DNA of 64,000 bases. It comes from Cercis canadensis (taxonomy: Eukaryota; Streptophyta; Magnoliopsida; Fabales; Fabaceae). Each line of letters begins with the position of its first letter. Positions within the stretch are counted from its first letter, which is position 1. The stretch spans positions 111,828 to 175,827 of the forward strand of contig QAOA01002492.1 of assembly GCA_003255065.1 (NCBI GenBank), read 5' to 3'. Shown one piece after another: positions 11,352 to 24,316 of the stretch. The notes under the pieces were generated by a model, which worked only from the letters and a program-made list of their open reading frames with translations, did not search any database and was not told the DNA's origin. A program made the translations under genes and the position numbers.

Positions 11352-12626
11352 CAATGTTTTAAAAATCGGACCGGACCGGCTAGTTTGACCGGTCGGACCG
11401 GTACCCGGTTTGAAAAACGGTTCAGTTCAAAGGGTAGAACCGGTGGAGCGGTTTAACCGATAAAAATCGGTGTGAACCGATACCGGTTTTCAATAACCAG
11501 TCGGTTCACAAAATGTGCTTTTTTTTTTGGTTTTTCTGCTGAAACTACGTCATTTTATGTACTCTCTGAAATTGAAACCCTCAGCCTCACCCTCCTCTTC
11601 AATTTTTCCCCAATTCTCTTCTTCCCTCACTGACTCCCTCTCTTCAAGCTTGCTGGCACCGCTCTCTTCAAGCACCTTTGAAACTAAGGAAGACACTATA
11701 AGTCCAAGGACAAGTGAAGGAAGAGTATGATAGTATTCGCTGTGTCATCATAGCTACAGCTACGATAATGGACACTCTGGTCTGGATGTAGTACAAGCTC
11801 TGAAACTGCTAACTCAGAGAATATGCAAGAGATTTCAGGCCTCAAACTTCAGAAAAAGGAAACGCAAACATGAGAATGCAATATATAGGAAGCTCCTTTG
11901 TATGGAGGAAGAAGAGAAATGCCCATTTCACAAATACCACTTCCACATCCAACAATGAATCGAGTTGAAGTCAATCATAAAAACGTACACGTAATGGGAA
12001 CATTGCTTTGACTAAATCATGAAAAGACATGCTCTGAGGTTGAAGAGAAATTATCCTCCACTCAACAAGAGACAGCCACCGAGTGCTATCAATCAAAGCG
12101 GAAGGCTCTTTGGCATTAATTAAGAGACATACACACACGTTAATTTTAACGTTGATGAGGCATTGCATTCTCAAGTGAAATTTTATTGAATTGAGAATAT
12201 ATCCATGTATAAATATGTGAAACAGCTGAAATTTAATTGCTAGAATTATTAGCAAAATAATTTGGTTAATAATTATTATTAGATAATATGTAATTTTTAC
12301 CATTTTATTTAATGCAACAACTATGGTTAAATTGCAACAAATTACACTGAATGAGTTAATGTTTGTGTATTTGACTTATTTAGTTTATGATTATGGGTGA
12401 TAACTTGTGTATTTTACTTATGTATTTGATTTTGATGGTTTTAAGATTATTTATTTTCATTTTTAAATTTTATATTTTCACTTATGAGTTAAGTTTGATG
12501 ATTTGCTCTTGAATCCTCCATGTTTTCTTGTTAAATCTTTAATTTTGAAAAAAGTTTTGGTAAACCAGTTCGACCGGTATTTTTGGCCAAACCGGTTTGC
12601 TCATGGATCCGGTTTTTAAAACATTG
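11352..12626. mobile_element. hAT-like non-autonomous element
   Basis: The ends are inverted: left CAATGTTTTAAAAATCGGA, right the reverse complement of CAATGTTTTAAAAACCGGA. Both sides carry many CCGGT/ACCGG motifs further in. Near-identical 8-bp repeats flank it (CAATTAAA at 11344-11351, CAGTTAAA at 12627-12634), as expected of hAT insertions. The interior has no transposase; a 71-codon Ser-rich frame at 11515-11730 is of uncertain meaning. Family assignment rests on TIR form and TSD length only. Confidence 0.75.
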
Positions 12627-12829
12627 CAGTTAAATATACAAAATGCAACATTTGCCGCCATCTATAAATGAAACGTCTGAAAGGAAGAGATGGTAGCATA
12701 GATATCCAAAAAACATGGAGATCTGGCCTCCAAGAGAAGCATTCCGCCAAGAAGAGGTCGATCAAGAAGGCAAGTAGAAATAGCAATAGCACCCTCACTA
12801 GCAGAAAAAAGGGCTTCAAATTAAAGATA

Positions 12830-14640
12830 TATATTAGATTCCACGGCTATAAAGACTATTTACCTCTAATGCATATGCAAAAGTATGAGATGGCATCATG
12901 AAAATCGATATGAGAAAAGAGTGTTGTCACATCATTTTGATGGGGAAGAGTGGAAGCATTTCAATCAAACTTACCCATAGTTTGCATCAGAACCAAGAAA
13001 TGTTAGATTAGGACTTTGTTTTGATAGTTTTAGTCCATTCAACATGAACTCTAAAGTCTACTCTTGTTGGCATGTAATTTTGATCCCATACAATCTTATT
13101 CCTAGGATGTGTATGAAGAGAGGATGCATGTTCGTAACTATAATAAGTTTTGGCCCACATAATTCAAAAGTAAGATAAATGTGTTCTTCCAGCATCTAAT
13201 TGATGATCTTAAATTGTTATGGGATGAAGGTGTGGAAATGACATTTATAAAAAGAAAAATTTCTATCTGAAGGCTACTCTATTGTGGATTACCAATGACT
13301 TTCCTACTTATGGTATGTGTTCAAGTTGGCAAAAAGCAAGTTGATGGGGTTGTCTAGTTTGTATGGAAGGTTTGAAAGCATTTTATCTGCAACATGACCA
13401 AAAGACAGGTCACTTTGATTTTCATCGACAATTTTTGGCTATGGATCATATATTTCGTAAGAATAAGAATAACTTTTTAAAAAGTAACATTGAATTGGGT
13501 CAATTGCCTATGTGATACACGGGAGTTGAATTATTTGAACAAGTTATTCAATTTCCCAATATAACTGATACCAGATGAAGGAATCTTTTACTTGGCTATA
13601 GGGAGAGTCATAATCGAACTAAACGTAGTATCTTTTGGGACTTTTTGTGTTAGTGTGATTAGTTGAACCTGCCCAACATAAATCTCATGCATAAGGAGAG
13701 TAATGTGTTTCTAAGTATTTACGATATTGTTATAGATGTTAAAAGTAAGACAAAGGATAATGTAATGGCAAAGATAGATATACTTTTGTATTATAAACAA
13801 AATGCCTTAGAGCTGCAAGATAGGAGTAATGGAAAATTCATGAAATCCAAGGTGCAATACATTTTAAATATGGATTAGTAAAGAACAATATATGAGTTGG
13901 TACATGACTTGAAGCTTCTTGATGAATATACATCTAACTTGGGAAGATGTGTTGAAATAAGAAGTTGCACTTTGTCTAATATGAAGAGTTATAATTGTCA
14001 TGTTTTCATAGTTATTCTTTTCACACATCTATTTGGGCACAAAATTGAAAACAAATAATTCTGGATTAGCTATTAGTGGAACAGGACACAATTAAACAAA
14101 TACTTCATATCATGGAATTATATAAGAAATAATTGAGACAGAGTATCCATGAATCTCTATTAAGCAATTGAAACTCTTCAATTATAAATAGTTTGATCCT
14201 TCTAACATGAGTACAAGGATTTGCCTAAAGTATGGAATTATTGAGGTGAAGTTGAACATGAGATACAAGGGTAAGGATACATTTATCTTTGCCCAATAAG
14301 CCAAGCAAGTATATTTTACACATTCTCCTAACCCAAATCCTAATAAGAGAGATTGGTTGGTAGTGATTAAGACAAAGTCAAGGCGCACAATTGAATCACG
14401 GGATGTTTCATTCAAGGATGATAGAACACTACAGTTGACTCATGTCTATTCTCACAACTAAATTATAGATAATTTAAGAGATGTTAATGATAGGGTTGAA
14501 AAATTGAACAACATCACAAGTAATGCACTTGTTGAAGTTAATGATGAAGTGAAAGAACATAATGAAGAAAAAGAATAATCATATGATAACGAGCAACTCG
14601 TAACTAAAGAAGAACCTCCTAGTGGTTACATAGTTGAAAG
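12830..14640 (+). pseudogene. CACTA (En/Spm) TNP2-type transposase, degenerate
   Basis: Frames recovered along the plus strand follow the order of a plant CACTA TNP2 transposase (Transposase_21): a DGEEWKHF-like block at about 12939, then EPRNVRLGLCFDSF, a VILIPYNLIPRMCMKR-like block at about 13080, and the LNLPNINLMHKESNV...KTKDNVMAKIDIL block at 13663-13878. Next come the LKSYNCHV-like block near 13990 and a C-terminal DUF4216-like segment (GKDTFIFAQ-AKQVYF...VVIKTKSRR) near 14270-14380. Numerous stops and frameshifts make it non-functional. The element's second reading frame begins just downstream at 14745 and is split by a copia insertion. Confidence 0.85.
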
Positions 14641-14786
14641 TGATTGATTCTTAAGGTTTTATGGTTAAATATTTTGTTTTATAATTTGTGCTTTTACCTA
14701 TTATTTAATGCCTCACTTACATATTCTATATTTCGTGTTCATTGATGTTGAGGAGCAACACATGTAGTCGTGGCATTGGTTCTCAA

Positions 14787-16030
14787 TCAGAGTGTAGATA
14801 TGCTTTTAGAGGGGGGGTGAAGAGGAGATCAAAACAATAAAACATGTAATACATGTTAAAACAGATTCATGGAATAACCAGTTTACACCTAAAACTTGTT
14901 TCTTATCTAGAATATCAAGTCATATATAACTAGATCAAATAATTAATCAAAATAGAGAATCAGTTTAAGCTCATATATATAACCAGTTTTGCAGCAAGCC
15001 AAACAAGCAGATTATCATAATAATAAAGAGAGTAAGGAGAAGAGATTTAGCATAGAATTTTTATAGTGGTTCAGTCAAACACTGAGTACGTTCACTCTCC
15101 CAAGGTTGGGGTTCCACTAACAACAAGGTTATTTAACCAAGCTTCTCCAAGCTTCTACAGTCTCTGGTTTCCAAATAGCTAATCAGAAACTCTCTCAAAC
15201 TAGTTTACAATAGCTCACCAGCAACTCTTTAAACTAGATTCCTAAGAGCTAACCAGAAACTCTCTCCCTCTAACAAAGAAAGTAGATGTCACACCCCAGA
15301 TTTCTCACTGGAAATCTGTTACAATAGTCCAAAAAACATAGCTTCTCTTTTTCTCTTCTTACTTTTCCAGATCTTGGGTCTTCAATTTATAGAAGTCCAA
15401 AGGAAGAAGATGACCATTTGAATTGTAAACAGAGTCTTCAATTCATATTTGTCAATTTGTGCTAAATTAGGAATCATTTTATTTCTCTTTAATTTTTTTC
15501 CTAATATAGCTCATTCTTAGAAAAACTTCATTTTATGTAATGCCAACATTTCTTTTCTGATTGATTACTTCCAAAGTCTACTCCTCAGATTGATTGATAT
15601 TTTCTCTGGAATATTTCGAAATTCAAAATATCTTCAGACTTTCACTGCCACGTCAGCATAGGTGATCTTCTGTGAGGAATCAGTTCTGTACGAGAACTTG
15701 TTCTTGCTGAGTTTCCTCTTATTTGAATTTCTCTGATGGGCTTAATTCCAATGTCTCTAAAGTCCACTAATTGGTCTTGATGGACTAGGTTTCTGACTTG
15801 GAAAGGTCCTCAAGCTTTTCTTTAAGACTTCAACATTAGCATCTTTATTATATGTAGAACCATTACTTGCACTCGAGCTAGTTCTTTTGACTAGGCAACT
15901 TGTTAAGCTTTAAACTCAAGAACATCACTTAACCTGCTACTCAAATAGCCATTTGAGTAAACATAGGTTAGTGATAATTACGGCTATTTGTTATCATCAA
16001 AACTAGGGTTGAAAAATTGTGGACTCAACA
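14787..16030 (-). repeat. 3' LTR of the copia element
   Basis: About 1244 bp. On the minus strand it starts TGTTGAGTCCAC and ends ...CTACACTCTGA, where the partner LTR ends in CTCTCA. It lacks about 100-bp and about 110-bp segments that the right LTR has near 19400-19500 and 19935-20060. It also supplies the empty target site that confirms the A2 insertion: CCACTAATTGGTC near 15766. Confidence 0.85.
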
Positions 16031-17548
16031 ATCTCCTCTTTTTTTATGATGACAAATGCCTAGAAAGATCTCCCCCTAGAAATATGTTTACTTCTAAAAC
16101 TAGTTCTAATACTAGTTTTCACAAAATAGTTTCTCAGCATAAGGGTTTTTATAAGTATATTTTTAAGTACAGATCATCCAGACTATCTCAGATATCATAT
16201 CAAAATCAGAGAATATGAGAGATATCAAGATATATAATCTTTTTAGCATATCTCCCTACTTGTGACTAATCTTTCCAATATTTTGTCCCCTTTGTCATTA
16301 GCAAAAAGGACTAAGGGAGCAACCTGCACAGGGAGTTAGTCAAAGTAGAAATAGAAATAATATTTAATCATCTTTCCAGAACTTCTCCCCTTTTGACCTT
16401 ATCAAAAAGACCAAGTGAGTAACAAATACTAGATCCTGCAAAATGTCTTAGAACACCAATTAATATGATAAGATTCTTAAGCACAAAAGATGATCATATG
16501 GCAATTAAATATACTGCTATGCACACAAAAGAAACTACCTAGAAGACTATGAATGTGTAAGCCAAAATATAAATCCTGAGTGTTAATAGAGATTGGACAT
16601 CATATATACACAGAATCAGGATGAAAAGGAGTGAAAGACCTTGAGATCATAAAGCTCCTTCTTGGTTGCAGCCAAATCTTCCTTAGCTGCTACCAATTTC
16701 TTTTTTTGTTCCAATTAATTTCTTTTCTATTACAACCAACTTTTGTTCCACAGAAGTGAATCTAGCAAAGCAATCCGCAACCTTGGACTAGAAAAAGTTA
16801 AGTCTCAGGCCAATTTGATTTGCTGGCTTAGTAGGATTTAGATGAGCTATCCAGGATGAAAGATCAATTGGCTTTGAAGGAGGAACTGGTTCTTGAACAA
16901 GCACTGATTTTGCCTATGGTTTTGGTTCTGGTTCAGATTCAAAAACTAATTTCCTTTAGCACTAGAGCCAGCATACTTGCCACTTTGCTAGAGAGTTTAT
17001 TGAATGGTGCAGATGAAGAATCATAGATCACGAATGTAGTACTCTGCATATTTCCTTCAACAGCTTTGCCCTTGCCCATCATTCTTGCAGACTTCCTAAG
17101 ATTTCCTTTATTTCTTATGGTAAAACCAGTTCTTACAAATTTTCAAAAGAGTATTAGCATATAACCAGTTTTCAAACAAGTTCAAAGACCAAAAAACAAG
17201 GAAATAACCAAGTTGTCTCAGCAAACTCTTATAAGCTAAGGACTTATATTTATTTCAATTGAACATTTATAGTCCTTAGCTATTACCAAAAATGCACAAA
17301 ATGAAAATGCAAGATTATGCATTAAGCCTTCTACCAAATAAACATTATCTAAAAGAAGTTTGAGCTCATATCAACTTTACATACTCCCATGATTTTTCCT
17401 TTTGTCATTTTCTCCAAAAGTGACATCTCATGTATCTCTCTTCTTAAAATAGATGAATTTAGACAAGTCTCCAGTCATATACCTTGAATAGTCACTATCT
17501 AAGTGCTAGTAGTCACTCTTGGCTCTTAAAGCAAACCTAGAAACAAGT
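16031..17548 (-). other. 3' internal region of the copia element
   Basis: No pol domain is recognisable here. Minus-strand fragments between about 17090 and 16630 include a Lys/Ser-rich segment starting MGKGKAVEGN and a Lys/Leu-rich, potentially coiled-coil segment (LVAAKEDLAATKKEL). These may derive from the extra 3' ORF carried by SIRE-type elements, but similarity is too weak to be sure. The purine tract abutting the LTR is at 16031-16045. Confidence 0.4.
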
Positions 17549-19231
17549 TTAAGAAGTTTTTGGTACCCAAACTGCTTTGAGTACTTGGTTGTTAGTAGCA
17601 ATAGTACCCTTAGGTACCCAAATCATTTTCTTGGCAGCAACTAATTTCTTAAATGAGCTATTATAAACATGATGACCTTCATGACAGCAATAAAAGCACA
17701 CTTTCTTGGAAGTGGAATGAGAACCCTGAGGCTTTGACAAATAAGTTTCTAGATAACTTTGATGATTGGGGTTCAAGATACCCTAAACCAACTTTGTCTT
17801 GCCCAAGCTTATGCCTTCCTAGCAAAATGTTCAAGTTATCATGCCCTTGAACAAACTTAGCTAGATCCTTTGACAACTCATCTACTTTCTTTCTGAAATC
17901 ACTATTCCCTTTAAAAATAGAAGGAGTAAGACAATTATTCTTTTTAAAGAGATCATTTTCTTGTTTAATGGCATTAAGCTTTTGAATAAAATCAGAATTA
18001 TTTTTCTTCAAAGATTCAATTTCTTTGAATTGCTCATTGATTATTTTCTTAAGGGCTTTAATCTTGGCAAGCCTATTTTCATGATCAAGAGCTAGTTCTT
18101 CAAAACCATCATTTAACTCTTCATAGGTAGGAGGAGGCTCAAGATCAAGATCAGAATCACTTACCTCTTCATTTTCGTTGCTGTTATGTGCCATGAAACA
18201 GTAATTGGCTAGGTTTTCCTCGTTCGAGTCATCACTGTTGGAGGTTGAATCTATATCACTCCATAAAGTGGTCATAGCCTTCTTGTTTCCTCTTTTATGG
18301 AACTCTTTCTTCTTAAGGTTAGGACAATTTGATTTGATATGCCCTAGCTTCTTGCATTCATAGCACACAATGGGGTCTTTACTAGTTTCATCTCTGGTGC
18401 TTCTAGATTAAAATTTCTTTATGTCATTTCGTCTTTTCATTTGTTGAAGAAATTTCTTTGAAACTAGAGTCACATCTTCATCACTGGAAACTAATTCTGT
18501 TGCATGAGAACTGGTTTCCTGAGTCGTGCTAGCAAGAGCTAGATTCTTCTTCTTGTTGTCTTTAAAACAATTTTCCTTTTCAAATAGCAACATTTGGTGT
18601 GTCTTTAACTATCCTCTCAACTAGTCCATGGTCATTTCATTTGTTTTAACAAATTGGAGGAGAACCGTGACCTTTGTTCCCCATTTTTCTATCAAGCACC
18701 TAAGCAGCTTCTTAACTTGCTCCTTTTGAGTGCATTCTTTACTAAGACTCTTGAGATTATTTATGATCCCAAGAAACCGAACAAAGAAAGATTACAGTGG
18801 TTTATCTTTCTCCATGTGAAACATTTCATATTGAGATCTAAAGATATCAATTTTAGCTTCCTTCACATGGCTTGTTCCTTCATGTATAGCTTCGAGTTGG
18901 TCCAACATCTCCTTTGTTGAATTGCATAAAGCTATGTGCTCATACTCCTTTGGAGAAACAGCACATACTATATTGTATCTAGCTTTGGAGTTCAAGGTGT
19001 ACATGAGTTGATGTTCGGTGGTGAACTCACTTTCCCCCTTTGGAACTTGTACACCATAAACTATCTTCATTGGTTGTGTCATCCTATTTCTTAATATAGC
19101 TTAGACCTTGAAATCTAAAGATTCTAAATACATCTCCATCCTTTCCTTCTAATATTTGTAGCTATCACCATTGAAGTATGGTGGTTAGTGCAGAGAATGA
19201 GATTCAGTTTGCATACATAGCATATCCATGG
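17549..19231 (-). pseudogene. Copia gag (UBN2 domain, zinc knuckle), degenerate
   Basis: Reading from 19231 leftward: a PPYFNGDSYKYW-like N-terminus, an EMYLESLDFKV block, the UBN2-type gag core at 19082-18792 (VSPKEYEHIALCNSTKEM, LEAIHEGTSHVKEAKID) and a linker. A CCHC knuckle CYECKKLGHIKSNCP follows near 18360, then an acidic Ser-rich segment and a long predicted coiled coil. A second, damaged CCHC (CFYCCHEGHHVYNSSFKK) and WVPK motifs lie near 17600. This order is typical of SIRE-type gag. Stops at several points and the loss of pol immediately downstream show it is inactive. Confidence 0.85.
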
Positions 19232-19298
19232 TACCTACAAAAATTAAAGCTTTTATTTCTTTAACTCAAGGTGGTTAAATCTACTAAAAGAGCACCAT

Positions 19299-19310
19299 GC
19301 TCTGATACCA
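19299..19310 (-). other. tRNA-Met primer-binding site of the copia element
   Basis: On the minus strand the 12 bases read TGGTATCAGAGC, complementary to the 3' end of plant initiator tRNA-Met. They lie 2 bases from the inner end of the right LTR (19313), fixing element orientation as minus. Confidence 0.9.
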
Positions 19311-19312
19311 AT

Positions 19313-20497
19313 TGAGAGTGTAAGTATGCTCTTAGAGGGGGTGAATAGGAGATTAAAACAATAAAACATGTAATCGCATATTAAAACATATTTCTGGAAT
19401 AACTAGTTTACACTTGAAACTTCTTTCAAAGCTAGTTATCTAAAAACCTAGAAATAACTTAGCATAAGCAAATCTTGAAGAGAATAAATATTTAATAGAG
19501 ATTTACTCAGTAGCTTATCTAGAATATCAAGATCATATATAACCAGATTAAATAATTAATCAAAATAGAGAATCGGTTTAAGCTCATATATATAACCAAT
19601 TTTGTAGCAAGCCAAACATGCAGATTATCAGAATAATAAAGAGAGTAAGGAGAAGAGATTTAGCATAGAATTTTTATAGTGGTTCAACCAAACACTGCCT
19701 ACGTCCACTCTCCCAAGGCTGAGTTTCCACTAGCAACGAGGTTATTTGTCGAAGCTTCTCCAAGCTTTTACACATCTTGATTTCTAAAGAGTTAACCAGA
19801 AACTCTCTCAAATTGGTTTTTACAAGAGCTCGCCAGTAACTCTCTAAACTAGTTTCCTAAGAGCTAACCAGAAACTCTCTCCCTCTGACAAAGAAATTAG
19901 AGGTCACACCCTAGATTCCCCACTAAAATTCTGTTACAATAATAAAAAAAAAAAAAAAACGTAGTCCTAAAAATAACAACTCTCACAAGAAATATAATAA
20001 GTAGTTTTTGAGTTGACAGAAGAGCATGAAACTGGTTGTATGACAGAATATGATTCTTGCTTGATAGCTTCTCTTTTTCTCTTCTAACTTTTCCAGACCT
20101 TGGGTCTTCAATTTATAGGAGTCTAGAGGAAGAAGATGACCATTTGAATTGTAGATAGAGTCTTCAATTCATAGTTGTCAATTTGTGCTAAATTAGGAAT
20201 CCTTTTATTTCTCTTTGATTTTTTTTTCCTAGTATAGCTCCTCCTTTAAAAGACTTCCTTTTATATAATTCTAACAACTCTTTTATGATTGATTGCTTCC
20301 AAAGTCTACTCCTCTGATTGATTGATATTTTCTCTTGAATATTCTTTAAAATTTAAAATATCTTCAGACTTTCACTGCCATGTCAACATAGGTGATCTTT
20401 TGTGAGGAACCAGTTCTATACGAGAACTTGTTCTTCCCGAGTTTCCTCTTATTTGAATTTCTCTGATGGGCTTCCTTCCAACGTCTCTAAAGTCCAC
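19313..20497 (-). repeat. 5' LTR of the copia element, split by A2
   Basis: It matches 14787-16030 and is interrupted at 20497. The remainder, beginning GTCCTGATGGACTAG-like sequence, continues at 30593-30861. The 5-bp TCCAC (20493-20497 and 30588-30592) is the duplication made by A2. Confidence 0.85.
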
Positions 20498-23400
20498 TAA
20501 TATTTTGCATATTATACCTTTAAGTGTCATGTTTTATCAATGAATTCTTACTTAGATTTGAGAAAATTTACTTTAAACATGGCACTTAACTCATATATTT
20601 GTGTTTCAGGTGTTTCTCTGGTTGATTAAGCAAAAGGAAGAATTCTATGGACTTTCTAGAGCAAAAAGGCAGAAGAATCGAAATAATTCTTAGTGTAGAC
20701 AGGGGACACAACCACGAACACGGCCGTGTCCATGCCCGTGTGATGAAAATTATTTTTATATATTAATTAATCCTCATTTTTAACCTCCTAATCCTATTTT
20801 GGGCTTATTTGATTAGGCTTGGGTCATATTTCATTAATTATGTTCAAATTGGGCTTAAGTGTGTTTTTCAGCATTATTAGGGTTTTGACACTATTCTGTA
20901 TTTCGGGTATATATTTAGTTCTGATATCTAAAAATTGTGATTCTTGCCTTTTAGGAAAGTTAAGAGGATTATCTACAACTTTCATTTAAACCTCCAAGGC
21001 CAATTTAGACGTTCAGTGGGTCAAATGTAACCCGGAAGTCAGAGTAGAGTTGCTGCCGCTGGATCCTAACCCGCATGCAGTGCTAGGACCATAACTTGTT
21101 CTGTACATGTCGTATAGACTTGAAACTAGTCCCATTGGAAAGATAACACACAGGGCTTCAATTTTTATGAAGGGAAGTTCAACAAATTATGAAGTTAAGA
21201 TGGTCTTATTTCCTGTCGAAAATGACTGATTAGTCTAGAGATCTATATGGACCTAGATGGACTTAAATAGGCTTAACTTCCTCAATTCAGGCCCAATTAG
21301 GCCCAAACCGGAGCCCATTTGAAGCTGAGGTCCAGAGGTTTAAACTAGGTTAGGGGTAAATTAGGTGTGCATAAAAGTTAGAAAGTTATAAGCAAAGAAA
21401 GGAGGCAGATGAGTTATCATTGCTAGACTAGGCAGCTTTTGTTTTTTCTCTTAAAAATTCTGGAGCTCTTTGATTTATGACTGCACTTCTCCATTGGAGC
21501 TTGGATTTCATGACCATGGAGGAGTAGAATCCTTGTAACCAAGTTAGACTCCTGATTAAATTCGGTTTTGATTTTGAGATTATGTTCTTAATTAGATTAA
21601 ACTTAATGCAATTTCTTCTTCTTTGAATTTCTACCTTGCTTTAATCTTTGTATGAATTCATGGAGATCTTTGTGATTGATCAATCTTTAATCTGTGGTTA
21701 GAATTCAAAGAAGCTATGCTATGTTAACTGATGTTCGGTTTTTAGATTAATCACTAATTGCTTAGTCTTTGTGAGTACAAGATTAGTGATTGTATGTGGT
21801 TAATCGAATTCTAAGTAATAACTTAGTAGGAATAATTAGTCACAATTAGAGATTTCGGTTGTGATTAAACTCAATTAGCATTGCTACATTAAGACTTAAT
21901 CACTCATGTTAATCTAGGATGAATCAAACCGGTTTTTGATGGATGTCTAGCTAGGTTACGCCTTTAATCAACTACATTAATCTTTATTTAATTCTGTAAT
22001 TTACTATTATAATCTTGTTTCAAAAATCCCCTATTTTTAACTTAAAATTATTGATTACACATTGCATTCCTTGTGAGACAAACTCAGATTATGCCCTCTA
22101 TTGCATTCTAATTAAGGGATTCGGTTTAATTTAATTGGTTAAGCGACAACACCAATCAAATTTTGGCGCCGTTGCCGGGGAATGTTAATGTTAGTTGATG
22201 ATTTTAAGTTCATTGTGTGAATTCTAGTCATTTGCTCCCATTTCCCCCTTGTTTTCCTTGCATTTTGGCTTGATTCACTAATTTTCGCGTGTACTGTTTC
22301 GGCCAAAATATTTTGCTCCGATTGACCTGAAACTTGGTCAGTTGAAGGAAAAAGGGGCCAACAATCAATAGTCACAACCTATGGCTGTGAGGTCTGCGTT
22401 TTTAAGTCAAATTCCACTGTTTCAAAATTTGTGAAGAACACGACCAAGAATGAGAAGAGACACGCTTGTGTTAAGGATATATTCGTAGTCCAGAGAAGAT
22501 CCTGAGATGAACACGCCCCCTGCTAGAGAGAACACGATCGTGTTTGTGGCCATGTTTAAGGTCCAAAGAGGGAATGTAAGTGACACGCCCAGAAACCATT
22601 AATGAACACGGCTGTGTCCAAGCCGTGTTCGAGCTTCTGAAGGTGAAACCCTAGAATTCGAAGTAGTATATATATGCACCTAAGAGGGAAAGTAAGGAGC
22701 TCCATCTTTTGGACATCAAGAGGTAGATTTTAGAGCCAGAGGCGGCAGCCCAACCCTAGAGGGTTGAAGAAGAACAAGATAGAAGATCAACCCCTTGAAA
22801 GAACTTCATGAGAATGAATTTTTCTGATTCTATCTTGTCTTCTATGTATTTTTTTATTTAGATTTTATCATGAACTAATTTGTAAAGCTTTAGATAGGAT
22901 GATTCCTAGACTACATCTGAACTTTTCTTCCTTTGATTTAATGAGAATATACCTTTTATTTCTTGGAATTGTCTATGATTATTATTTGTGTTGAGTTAAT
23001 GAAGCATGCCATTAATTTAACACCAGATTTCAGTTTATAGATTGAGAAATTGTAAATTGAACAAGATCACTTGTAGGCAGTGGGATTTGATTGGAATCAC
23101 TAGAGATAGGGTTCACATAAGTCCTCTGATTTGAGTCAATGTACTAAGGGAATTCACAAAGCACGAATTAATGCATTCTTGGTGGTTTTGATTAGGAAGA
23201 GATTTCACTCAATCAATCTAGGAATCTTATTGCTTGAGAAAGATTAAGGCATAATTTAGGAATTTCCATCAATCTAAGTAAAGAATTGGTAACCATTGAG
23301 TTAAAGATGAAAGTGCAATGTTAGATTTTAGGGGATTCTTATCTAGACCTATCTTTCCCAATTGATAAATCTATCAAATTCATTGTTATTATTTTCTTGT

Positions 23401-23610
23401 CTTATTTATATTAGTTTAGATTAAGTAGTTCATTTATTAAACCACAATTCTAAGATTAGATAATAGAAAAAGGATTACTACTAATAGCTATAGTTCCTCG
23501 TGGGAATGATATATGTACTCGGTTAAGCTATTCTACAAAACGATAGGTACACTTGCCTAGAGTGATTATAGAATTGATTGAATTGAATACAATTCTAAAT
23601 CAAAACATCA
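20498..23610 (+). repeat. 5' LTR of A2, interrupted by a family-B fragment
   Basis: It matches the 3' LTR 29126-30587 on both sides of a foreign block at 20741-22428. The first bases read TAATATTTTGC instead of TGATATTTGC, so the terminal TG has decayed. The 3' end ...AAAACATCA is intact and is followed by 6 bases and the primer site. Net LTR length without the insert is about 1425 bp. Confidence 0.85.
20741..22428 (+). mobile_element. Truncated family-B element (LTR, primer site, start of leader)
   Basis: The segment starts TGATGAAAATTATTTTTATATATT and contains a complete 1418-bp LTR (20741-22158), a perfect tRNA-Asp primer site TGGCGCCGTTGCCGGGGA (22164-22181) and about 250 bases of leader. 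It then breaks off and A2 LTR sequence resumes. It matches 50734-52450 closely, apart from about 38 bases missing near 21680. The host LTR lost about 20 bases at the right junction and no clean target duplication is visible, so a deletion took the rest of the element. Confidence 0.85.
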
Positions 23611-23616
23611 ATTTTT

Positions 23617-23633
23617 TGGCGCCGTTGCGGGGA
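23617..23633 (+). other. tRNA-Asp primer-binding site of A2
   Basis: TGGCGCCGTTGCGGGGA matches the complement of the tRNA-Asp 3' end except for one missing C. It lies 6 bases after the LTR end at 23610. Confidence 0.85.
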
Positions 23634-23705
23634 ACTATAATATTAGGAACGTTTACTTTCTATTACTCTAGTCATTGTATTTTCTGTAGATAATTTCTGT
23701 TTATC

Positions 23706-23885
23706 ATGGCTGAGCATCAAAGACAACGAACCATGTGAGATTATGGAAGGCCATCGCTTACTGGAACTGAGTCCAGCATAACCAGACCTCCGGTGAATGC
23801 CAACATCTTTGAAGTCAAACCGAACATCATTCAGATGGTACAATAGCTTGTGCAATTCAATGGATTATCGGATGAAGACCCTTAG
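23706..23885 (+). pseudogene. Athila-type gag N-terminus, truncated
   Basis: From the ATG at 23706 about 60 codons with three in-frame stops give an Athila-like gag start (MAEHQRQRTM, then NANIFEVKPNIIQMVQ and QFNGLSDEDP). The family continues with a Retrotrans_gag domain, but here it stops abruptly and is followed by sequence normally found after integrase. The deletion joint is therefore near 23900. Confidence 0.75.
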
Positions 23886-24316
23886 TACCTAGGTCCAGCT
23901 AAATGATTGTAAAGAAGCGCTTCTTGGGAGGCAACCCAAGCTTTTTATCCTTTCTCCTTTACTTTCCATTTCATTTTTGTCTTAGTAACTTACCTCTTTC
24001 CTTGCATATTTCCATAGCAAGCTGTCTTTATGTTTTTATTTCCTTTAGTTATATTTTGCTTGGTTGGTGTGATAGTTTTACTTGCAAAAAATTTGTTGAT
24101 ACAAGGCAAAAGTAAGGCTCTCGACCATGCCAGTGATGGGCGCTAGCCACACAGCAAGTAACAGTGAAGAACACGGGGCAGGAACATGGGCGTGTTGTAC
24201 CCCGTGTGCGTCTTACAGAAACTCCGACTAGAGAACATGACCAGTGACATAGCCATGTCGATTGCACAGAATGAGACCATCCTGGAACACGCCCATGTCC
24301 ATTCTAGGAAACAAAC

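Noticed and set aside
22164..22181. tRNA gene signal at TGGCGCCGTTGCCGGGGA
   Set aside because: Only the 3' 18 bases complementary to tRNA-Asp are present next to an LTR end: a primer-binding site, not a tRNA gene.
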